Positions 1-5,370 of a stretch of 10,354 nt of DNA are shown in pieces. The notes beneath the pieces are model-generated. The model ran no database searches, was not told the origin of the DNA, and worked only from the letters and a program-made list of their open reading frames with translations. Made by a program: the position numbers and the translations under genes. The DNA comes from an uncultured Gemmatimonadales bacterium (GTDB lineage Bacteria > Gemmatimonadota > Gemmatimonadetes > Longimicrobiales > Gaopeijiaceae): assembly GCA_937983085.1 (NCBI GenBank), contig CALJKZ010000272.1, positions 1 to 10,354 of the forward strand. Direction: 5' to 3'. Position 1 is the stretch's first letter. Each line of letters opens with the position of its first letter.

Positions 1-1188
1 GACGAGGCCGGCGGGGTCGGGGAGCTGGGATGTTCTGACGAGCCGGAAACCCGGGGTGGCAGGACGCCGGGCGGACGGGAGGTGAAGGGGACCATCCACT
101 GGGTCTCGGCGCCCCACGCGCTGGACGCCGAAGTGCGTCTGTTCGGACCGCTGCTCGTGCCCGAGGATGCCGACGCGGCGTCCAGCGGGGGCTCGGCGAG
201 CGAGGCTGCCTCCGACGGATTCGATGCCTCGACGGGGACCGACCCCCTCGCCGAGGATGCCGCTCCCGACATCACCCATCGCGTGGATCCGACGTCCCTC
301 GTGGTCATGGACCGGGCCAAGATCGAGCCGTCCGTGGCCGACGATCCCCCCGAGACGCGGTATCAGTTCGAGCGGACGGGCTATTTCTGGCGTGCGCCGG
401 TGGATGGCGCCGGCGCCGTCCTGGTCGTGAATGGCATGGTGGCGCTGAAGTGCGGGTATCGCAGGGGGGCGATGGCGGACGGCTCCCCCGGGGCAGGTGA
501 GTCGGAGGGGGTCGGGAAAGCCGGCTTGGGTCCGGCGGGTGGCCGTGGGGGCAAAGAGGCCCGCGAGGACGGCCCTCGGAGCTCGACGCCGGCCCCGTCG
601 GTGAAGCCGCAGATCAGCGACGAGCGTGCCGAGGCCCGGGCGGCCAACGCCGAGCTGTCGAGCCGCTTCGACCGGTATCAGGACGAGCTGGGACTCAGCC
701 GGGAGGACGCCGACCTGCTCACAGGGACGGAAGCGGCCGGAGACTTCTTCGAGGCGGCCCTCGAAGAGCACGACGACCCGCCGTCGGTTGCTTCGTGGAT
801 CGTGACGGACGTACGCGGGCTTCTGGAGGGGCGTGCGCTGATGGATCTGCCCTTCGGGGGCCCGGAGCTCGGTCGACTCGCCGCCCTGGTGGACGAGGGG
901 ACGGTGACCCGCCGGGCTGCGAAGGACGTCCTGGCCCGCATGGCCGCCGAGGGGGGCGAGCCGGCCGAGTTGGTGAAAGCCATGGGACTCGAAGCGGTGT
1001 CGGACGCCGCAGAACTGGAGGCGGTGGTGGACCAGGTCCTTTCCGAGTGGCCGGCCAAGGTGGAGGAGTACCGTAGCGGCAACCACAATCTCATCGGGCT
1101 CTTCGTGGGAGAAGTCATGAAGAAGACCAAGGGCGCCGCCGATCCCAAGATCGCTCGGCGTCTCCTCACCGAGAGGCTCGACCCGTGA
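1..1188 (+). CDS. glnS: Glutaminyl-tRNA synthetase, 3' part, with GatB/YqeY-type C-terminal domain
   Basis: The gene enters from the left edge; 395 codons are visible and the class I catalytic domain lies outside. The frame is open from base 1, and the GTG at 82 is an internal valine of the motif VKGTIHWVSAPHAL (codons 28-41), a hallmark of the GlnRS anticodon-binding beta-barrels. RYQFERTGYF further on matches the second barrel. An acidic, Ser/Ala-rich insert of about 25 residues separates these blocks (around codons 55-87). After a Gly/Pro-rich linker (about 157-207) comes a tail like the end of GatB: a helical part (RYQDELGLSREDADLLTG) and a YqeY-like part ending in RSGNHNLIGLFVGEVMKKTKG-type sequence, whose family role is tRNA binding. 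Similar GlnRS-YqeY fusions are known, for example in Deinococcus. The enzyme charges tRNA-Gln with glutamine in the cytoplasm. Its stop overlaps the gltX start by 4 nt. Identity is secure; the missing catalytic half means activity cannot be judged. Confidence 0.93.
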   Translation, partial: DEAGGVGELGCSDEPETRGGRTPGGREVKGTIHWVSAPHALDAEVRLFGPLLVPEDADAASSGGSASEAASDGFDASTGTDPLAEDAAPDITHRVDPTSLVVMDRAKIEPSVADDPPETRYQFERTGYFWRAPVDGAGAVLVVNGMVALKCGYRRGAMADGSPGAGESEGVGKAGLGPAGGRGGKEAREDGPRSSTPAPSVKPQISDERAEARAANAELSSRFDRYQDELGLSREDADLLTGTEAAGDFFEAALEEHDDPPSVASWIVTDVRGLLEGRALMDLPFGGPELGRLAALVDEGTVTRRAAKDVLARMAAEGGEPAELVKAMGLEAVSDAAELEAVVDQVLSEWPAKVEEYRSGNHNLIGLFVGEVMKKTKGAADPKIARRLLTERLDP

Positions 1189-2615
1189 CCATGCGCCTTC
1201 GTTTCGCTCCATCACCCACGGGCTACCTCCACGTAGGTGGTGCTCGCACCGCGCTCTTCAACTGGCTCCTGGCCCGCAAAGAGGGCGGGGTCTTCATTCT
1301 GCGCATCGAGGACACGGACCGGGACCGATCGCGGGACGAGCATACCCAGGCCATCCTAGACGGGATGACCTGGCTCGGGCTGGATTGGGACGAGGGTCCG
1401 TTCTTCCAGTCCGAGGGAGTGGACCGGCACCGGGCGGCCGCGCTCCGGCTTCTGGACGAGGGCAAGGCCTATCGCGACTTCTCCGACCCGGAGGCCGTAC
1501 GGCAGGAGGCCGCGGATCGCGGGATGCACCCGAGCCGGGTGGCCCGGGAGAAGGCCGAGGCCCTGGGCGACGCGGCCGACGAGCGGGTCGCCGCGGGTGA
1601 ACCCCACGCCATCCGCTTCCGGGTGCCCGATGGCGAAACGGTCTTCCAGGACCTGATTCACGGCGAGATGCGCTTCGGCAACGAGGACATCGACGACCTC
1701 GTGGTCCTCCGCAGCGACGGAACCCCCATCTACAACCTCGCGGTCGTATCGGACGACGCCGAGATGGGGGTCACCCACGTCATCCGTGGCGACGACCACC
1801 TGTCCAACACGCCCAAACAGGTGCTGCTCTACCGCGCTCTGGGGCTCACCGAGCCCACCTTCGCCCACGTCCCCATGATCCTGGGCCCGGACGGCAAGCG
1901 GCTGTCCAAGCGTCACGGAGCGACGGCGGTGGGCGACTACGCGGACGAGGGCATCCTGCCGGAGGCCATGATCAACTTCCTGGCGCTCCTGGGCTGGAGC
2001 CCGGGCGATGACCGGGAGTTCATGACGCGCGACGAGCTCGTCGAAGCCTTCGACCCCGGTCGGATCCTGAAGAAGAGCTCGGTCTTCGACGCCGACAAGC
2101 TCGCGTGGCTCAACGGCAAGCACCTGGCCGCCCGACCGGCGGAAGACTTGGTGGACCACATCCGGTCCGCGCTTGCGGGCGTGGCCGGCTTTCGGGGCGA
2201 GCTTCTGGACGATTCCGAGTGGACCGCGTCCCTCCTGGAGGCCATCACCGTACGTGCGCGCACCCTGGGCGAGCTCGCCGACCAGGCCCGCCCCTTCGTC
2301 TGCGACAGCCTCGTGTACGAGGAGAAAGCGGTCCAGAAGAACTGGCTCAAGGATCCCTCTTCGGCCACGGAGCGCTTGGAGCGCGTCTCGGCGGCCTACC
2401 AGGACGTGGAGTGGACGAGGGAAGCGCTGGAGGAGCGTCTACGGGCCCTGGCAGGGGAGATGGAGGTGGGTGCAGGGAAGCTCATCCATCCCCTTCGGGT
2501 GGCTCTCACGGGCAACATGGCGAGCCCGGGCATCTTCGACGTTCTCGTTCTGTTGGGCCGGGAGCGGGTCTACGAGCGAATCCACGTGGGACTGGAGCGT
2601 ATCCGCACAGGGTGA
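1185..2615 (+). CDS. gltX: Glutamyl-tRNA synthetase
   Basis: This class I synthetase attaches glutamate to tRNA-Glu. FAPSPTGYLHVGGARTALFN (residues 7-26) carries the HIGH-type ATP motif, RIEDTDRDRS (40-49) is the typical following block, and KRLSKRHG (238-245) is the KMSKS-type loop. The length, 476 aa, is normal for bacterial GluRS. The region around residues 95-125 has no cysteines, so the zinc cluster of the E. coli-type enzyme is absent, as in many other bacteria. I chose GTG at 1185 because GAGAGG (1171-1176) lies 8 nt upstream and the start overlaps the glnS stop (GTGA), suggesting coupled translation; ATG at 1191 is the alternative and would drop two residues. Because a GlnRS is encoded just upstream, this GluRS may be of the discriminating kind, but that is inference. 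No intrinsic terminator with a T-run follows the stop. Confidence 0.97.
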   Translation: MTMRLRFAPSPTGYLHVGGARTALFNWLLARKEGGVFILRIEDTDRDRSRDEHTQAILDGMTWLGLDWDEGPFFQSEGVDRHRAAALRLLDEGKAYRDFSDPEAVRQEAADRGMHPSRVAREKAEALGDAADERVAAGEPHAIRFRVPDGETVFQDLIHGEMRFGNEDIDDLVVLRSDGTPIYNLAVVSDDAEMGVTHVIRGDDHLSNTPKQVLLYRALGLTEPTFAHVPMILGPDGKRLSKRHGATAVGDYADEGILPEAMINFLALLGWSPGDDREFMTRDELVEAFDPGRILKKSSVFDADKLAWLNGKHLAARPAEDLVDHIRSALAGVAGFRGELLDDSEWTASLLEAITVRARTLGELADQARPFVCDSLVYEEKAVQKNWLKDPSSATERLERVSAAYQDVEWTREALEERLRALAGEMEVGAGKLIHPLRVALTGNMASPGIFDVLVLLGRERVYERIHVGLERIRTG

Positions 2616-2636
2616 AGAAAAGGGTTTCTTGACACC
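2611..2636. repeat. Inverted repeat spanning gltX stop and lexA -35
   Basis: AAGAAA (2615-2620) and TTTCTT (2625-2630) form a 6-bp arm pair around AGGG. GGTG (2611-2614) and CACC (2633-2636) extend it with a 2-nt bulge. It lacks a following T-run, so it is not a convincing terminator. Because it overlaps the lexA -35 box it could be a protein-binding site. Function is unproven. Confidence 0.3.
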
Positions 2637-2658
2637 TTTCCGAACCGCACATTAGGAT
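2629..2658 (+). promoter_or_regulatory. Sigma70-type promoter for lexA
   Basis: A perfect -35 hexamer TTGACA (2629-2634) is followed after 18 nt by TAGGAT (2653-2658), five of six matches to TATAAT if G is the one mismatch at position 4 and A/T order is allowed at 3, or four of six strictly. Transcription would begin near 2665, leaving a leader of roughly 48 nt before the chosen lexA start. It lies just after the gltX stop, marking the start of a separate transcription unit (lexA-tadA-lipoprotein). Confidence 0.65.
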
Positions 2659-2662
2659 AGCT

Positions 2663-2678
2663 CCCGACATGTCTCGGG
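2663..2678. promoter_or_regulatory. Palindrome at the lexA transcription start, candidate operator
   Basis: Arms CCCGA (2663-2667) and TCGGG (2674-2678) flank a 6-nt centre, and the inner GACATGTC (2666-2673) is itself an 8-bp palindrome. The position, right where transcription should start, suits an autoregulatory operator. It does not match the E. coli (CTGT-N8-ACAG) or Bacillus (GAAC-N4-GTTC) SOS boxes. The call rests on symmetry and position only. Confidence 0.3.
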
Positions 2679-2698
2679 CGCTTCCTTGGCCCCCCCTC

Positions 2699-2704
2699 AA
2701 GGTG
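2699..2704 (+). promoter_or_regulatory. Ribosome binding site deciding the lexA start
   Basis: AAGGTG lies 8 nt before the TTG at 2713, in frame with LexA. The earlier in-frame TTG at 2686 has no purine-rich sequence before it. No in-frame ATG or GTG occurs between these positions and the conserved helix-turn-helix, so TTG 2713 is the best start. Confidence 0.55.
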
Positions 2705-2712
2705 CATCATCG

Positions 2713-3405
2713 TTGGCTAGATCCGACGCAATCACTCCGCGTGAAGCCCCGACGACCGCCCGCCAGGTCGAGCCGCTCACAGAGATCGAGCGAAAGATCC
2801 TGGATTTCATGGTGCAGTACCTGCGGGAGAACACGTATCAACCGTCCATTCGCGAGATCGGCGAGCGGTTCGGCATCAAGAGCACCAAGACGGTGTCCGA
2901 GCACCTCCAGGCCCTGGCCGAGAAGGGGTGCCTCGAGCGTGATCCGTCGCGCTCGCGCGGGGTGCGCATCCTCGGTGTCGACCTGAATGCGGACACCGTT
3001 GCAGTCCCATGCTTCGCGGCGGTCCCCGCCGAGGGCATGCGAACGAAGCCCGAGGCCTTCCTCTCCGTGGACCGGCAGATGGGCAGCGACGACGGGTCGT
3101 TCATGGTCCGGGCCGCGGCGGGCGATCTCGCGGTGCTCGGTGTGGCGGAAGGTGATCTGGTCCTCGTCTCTCCCGTCCGTGAGGACGAGATCGAGGACGG
3201 CACCATCGTCGTGGCCGAGGTGGGCGATTCGTCGACCTTCCACCGCTACACGACCAACGGTCGCGGGATCTACCTCGAGGCCCTCCAGCCCGGTGGGGAG
3301 CGAACCCTCGTGGAAGACGTGGACTCCTTGCGCATTCTGGGCCGGGTTGCGGGCTTCTACCGACGCATGGACGAGGCGGCGTCGGGGAATCTGCCGCCGA
3401 ACTAG
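2713..3405 (+). CDS. lexA: LexA-family transcriptional regulator with degenerate autoprotease site
   Basis: The protein has 230 aa from the TTG start. Residues 22-87 form the LexA winged helix: LTEIERKILDFMVQYL, QPSIREIGERFGI, then KTVSEHLQALAEKGCLERD and SRGVRI. The rest aligns along its length with the S24 dimerisation/self-cleavage domain (EGDLVLV, GTIVVAEVG, LRILGRVAGFYRR). Every residue needed for self-cleavage is replaced. The scissile Ala-Gly is Ala103-Val104 (in CFAAVPAE), the Ser of the GMSM motif is Asp138 (in RAAAGDLAVLG), and the general-base Lys is His177 (in STFHRYTTNG). Classical LexA represses SOS genes until RecA-ssDNA triggers self-cleavage; this homologue should be uncleavable. 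Loss of cleavage residues is known for the Synechocystis LexA, which has non-SOS roles. The frame is intact and folds look conserved, so it is probably a working DNA-binding protein. tadA follows after 12 nt. Family assignment is firm; the regulon is unknown. Confidence 0.9.
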   Translation: MARSDAITPREAPTTARQVEPLTEIERKILDFMVQYLRENTYQPSIREIGERFGIKSTKTVSEHLQALAEKGCLERDPSRSRGVRILGVDLNADTVAVPCFAAVPAEGMRTKPEAFLSVDRQMGSDDGSFMVRAAAGDLAVLGVAEGDLVLVSPVREDEIEDGTIVVAEVGDSSTFHRYTTNGRGIYLEALQPGGERTLVEDVDSLRILGRVAGFYRRMDEAASGNLPPN

Positions 3406-3417
3406 CGCGGCGATCCC

Positions 3418-3873
3418 ATGGGCGACGTCGCGTGGATGCGGCGGGCGCTCGAGCTCGCCCGAACGGCCGAGGACCTGGACGAGGTACCGGTGGGTGCCGT
3501 CGTGGTACGCGATGGCGAGGTGCTGGGCAGTGGCTTCAACCGCACCATCTCCGACTCTGATCCCACGGCTCACGCCGAGGTGGTGGCCATCCGTGAGGCC
3601 GCCGCACGTCAGGGCGATTGGCGCCTGGTGGACTCCACCCTGTACGTGACCCTCGAGCCGTGCGCCATGTGCGCAGGAGCCATCGTGCTTGCACGCATTC
3701 CCCGGGTGGTCTTCGCGGCGCACGACCCCAAGGCCGGCATGGGCGGCTCTCTGGACGACCTTCTGCAGGACGCCCGACTCAACCATCGATGCGAGGTCAC
3801 ATCGGGTGTGCTTGCCGACGAGTCGTCGGCGATGCTGAAGGCCTTCTTCCGTGCTCGTCGGGGTAGGTCGTGA
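3418..3873 (+). CDS. tadA: tRNA-specific adenosine deaminase
   Basis: TadA converts adenosine 34 of tRNA-Arg(ACG) to inosine in the cytoplasm, widening decoding of CGN codons. The 151-aa product has the zinc-dependent deaminase signature: HAE at residues 52-54 (His zinc ligand, Glu proton shuttle) and PCAMC at 81-85 (two Cys ligands). The blocks VPVGAVVV, LYVTLEPCAMCAGA, RVVFAAHDPKAG, GSL and LNHRCEVTSGVLADE follow the E. coli enzyme closely and separate it from cytidine or guanine deaminases. Length is normal. The ATG at 3418 lies 12 nt after the lexA stop and has only a weak Shine-Dalgarno sequence, so translation may depend on lexA. Its stop overlaps the next start (GTGA). Confidence 0.95.
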   Translation: MGDVAWMRRALELARTAEDLDEVPVGAVVVRDGEVLGSGFNRTISDSDPTAHAEVVAIREAAARQGDWRLVDSTLYVTLEPCAMCAGAIVLARIPRVVFAAHDPKAGMGGSLDDLLQDARLNHRCEVTSGVLADESSAMLKAFFRARRGRS

Positions 3874-5264
3874 GCTCGACGGGGAGGAGAGCGGCGGACC
3901 GGGTCAGGCGACGGTTACGCTTGGCGGTTTGGAGCGTGGCGGCGTGGAGCCTGGGCATGGCCGGATGCACCGTCATCACCGTGCCGGCCGACCCGCCGGG
4001 GCCGGTGGCTCCGCCGGAGCCCCGGGACGAGCAGCCCCGGCCGGCCGAACCCCGGGCCGAGCCGAGTCGCCCGGGGCCGGGTCTTCCGGTGTTGCTCGAC
4101 CCGGTCCGTGCCTTCGAGGAGGTGCGCGCCCTCTGGGTCGTACGATTCACCCTGACCAGCGAGGAAGCGATCACGGACATGGTGGAGCGCGCCCACGCGG
4201 CGGGCTTCAACACCCTCATCGTCCAGGTGCGCGGGCGCGCCGACGCATTCTATCTGTCGGACCTGGAGCCGCGTGGGGAGTCGGTGCGTGAACCCGACGG
4301 CTTCGATCCTCTCGCGCTGGTCATCCGTGAAGCCCACGCCCGCGGCATGGCCGTACACGCGTGGATCAACACCCACCTGGTCTGGGGGCCCACGGTCCAC
4401 CCCACCGACCCGGATCATCTGGTCATCGCCAACCCGGACTGGCTGGCTGTGCCGAAGCGCCTCGGGCGCGAACTGTTCGGGGTCGACCCCTTCGACCCCT
4501 CGTTCTTCGACCGACTGGTCGAGGACGCCGTGGCCAACGAGAGCACCGTAGAGGGCATCTACTCGAGCCCCTCCCACCCACTGGTCCAGGACCGGGTGCA
4601 CGCCGTGTGGCTCGACCTGGCCCGCCGCTACGACCTCGACGGACTCCACTTCGACTACATCCGCTTCCCCTCGGCGGACTACGACTACTCACTGGGAGCC
4701 CTGGAGCGGTTCCGATTGTGGATCCGCCCGGAGGTGACCGACGCGCGGTTCGCGGAGCTGGATGGCGCCTACGCCGGCGACCTCTACGCGTTCGTCGAGG
4801 GCGAGCCCGGCCTGTGGGATCGGTTCCGGCGGGAGCAGATCACGTCGCTGGTGGAGCGGATCTACCGTGACGTGAAGGCCGTGGACCCGCGGTTGGTGGT
4901 GTCGGCGGCGGTCATCGCCGACCGGGAGGTGGCGTTCAGCGACCGGTTCCAGGACTGGCCGACATGGCTGCGCGACGGGATTCTCGACATCGCCGTGCCC
5001 ATGGCCTACACCCCCGACGCCGGACGCTTTCTGGATCTCGTGGAGACGGCCCGCAGTGCCGCCGGTGATCGGCGGCGGATGTGGGCAGGAATCGGGGCGT
5101 ACATGAACACGCCCGAAGCCACGATTCAGATGATCGACATCGCCCGGGCCGAGGACTCGGGCGGTGTGGTCATCTTCTCCTACGACTGGGTCGTGGGAGA
5201 GGGTGAGGGCAACCCGGCGGATCCGCTCCTCGAACGAATCGGTCGGGCCCGCTTCTCACGGTAG
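3870..5264 (+). CDS. Lipoprotein of the GHL10 (DUF187, YngK-like) glycosidase family
   Basis: The 464-aa product begins with a basic stretch (RVRRRLR, residues 11-17), a hydrophobic segment and a lipobox-like LGMAGC, giving Cys33 as the likely lipidated residue. A Pro/Glu-rich linker (about 39-72) suggests a surface or periplasmic tether. Residues 85-460 match the glycosyl-hydrolase-like 10 family with a TIM-barrel fold: VRALWVVRF, AGFNTLIVQVRGRADAFY, HAWINTHLVW, DGLHFDYIRFPSADYDY, AVPMAY and GGVVIFSYDW. YngK of Bacillus is the named relative; substrates in the family are poorly known, a polysaccharide or peptidoglycan glycan being likely. GTG at 3870 overlaps the tadA stop by 4 nt, with G-rich sequence upstream, so the genes are translationally coupled despite unrelated functions. 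Family is confident; substrate is unknown. The -3 lipobox residue is Met instead of the usual Leu, so lipidation is likely but unproven. Confidence 0.88.
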   Translation: MSSTGRRAADRVRRRLRLAVWSVAAWSLGMAGCTVITVPADPPGPVAPPEPRDEQPRPAEPRAEPSRPGPGLPVLLDPVRAFEEVRALWVVRFTLTSEEAITDMVERAHAAGFNTLIVQVRGRADAFYLSDLEPRGESVREPDGFDPLALVIREAHARGMAVHAWINTHLVWGPTVHPTDPDHLVIANPDWLAVPKRLGRELFGVDPFDPSFFDRLVEDAVANESTVEGIYSSPSHPLVQDRVHAVWLDLARRYDLDGLHFDYIRFPSADYDYSLGALERFRLWIRPEVTDARFAELDGAYAGDLYAFVEGEPGLWDRFRREQITSLVERIYRDVKAVDPRLVVSAAVIADREVAFSDRFQDWPTWLRDGILDIAVPMAYTPDAGRFLDLVETARSAAGDRRRMWAGIGAYMNTPEATIQMIDIARAEDSGGVVIFSYDWVVGEGEGNPADPLLERIGRARFSR

Positions 5265-5265
5265 C

Positions 5266-5279
5266 CGAGGCGTACCTCG
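5266..5279. other. Small hairpin after the lipoprotein stop
   Basis: CGAGG (5266-5270) and CCTCG (5275-5279) form a 5-bp GC-rich stem with loop CGTA, two bases after the stop codon. There is no T-run, so at best it assists termination or protects the mRNA 3' end. Confidence 0.3.
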
Positions 5280-5287
5280 TCCCAGGG

Positions 5288-5370
5288 TGCGGACGGGTCT
5301 TGCACCATGGTGCTGACGGGCCGTCCACCATGGACGGGCTTCCGCCATGGGTGCGGACGGGCTCTACGCG
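5288..5370. repeat. Degenerate tandem repeat, about 23-bp unit
   Basis: The convergent junction has about three and a half imperfect copies. Copy 1 (5288-5310) and copy 2 (5311-5333) are each 23 bp, starting TGCGGACGGG or TGCTGACGGG and ending CACCATGG. Copy 3 (5334-5350) lacks the first five bases and ends GCCATGG. Copy 4 (from 5352) restarts with TGCGGACGGG and runs into the last codons of the antiporter gene. The repeat fills nearly the whole gap between the two converging stop codons. Confidence 0.65.
5321..5337. terminator. Hairpin within the convergent junction, possible weak bidirectional terminator
   Basis: CCGTCCA (5321-5327) and TGGACGG (5331-5337) form a perfect 7-bp stem with a 3-nt loop, between two converging genes. 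Neither side carries a real T-run, so it is a weak candidate for factor-independent termination. It is formed from repeat copy 2 and the start of copy 3. Confidence 0.35.

Noticed and set aside
82..84. GTG as a start codon for a separate gene of 368 codons
   Set aside because: The frame is open upstream to base 1 and the preceding residues (PETRGG, GGRE before VKGTIHW) match GlnRS, so this is an internal valine.
1356..2159. Minus-strand open frame of 267 codons inside gltX
   Set aside because: It mirrors the codon bias of gltX and has no domain signature or ribosome site.
2686..2688. TTG at 2686 as the lexA start
   Set aside because: No Shine-Dalgarno sequence precedes it, whereas TTG 2713 has AAGGTG at good spacing.
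2707..3786. Long minus-strand open frame of 359 codons antisense to lexA and tadA
   Set aside because: It is rich in Arg, His and Gly with no recognisable domain, and the plus strand holds two well-recognised proteins; long antisense frames are expected in G+C-rich DNA.
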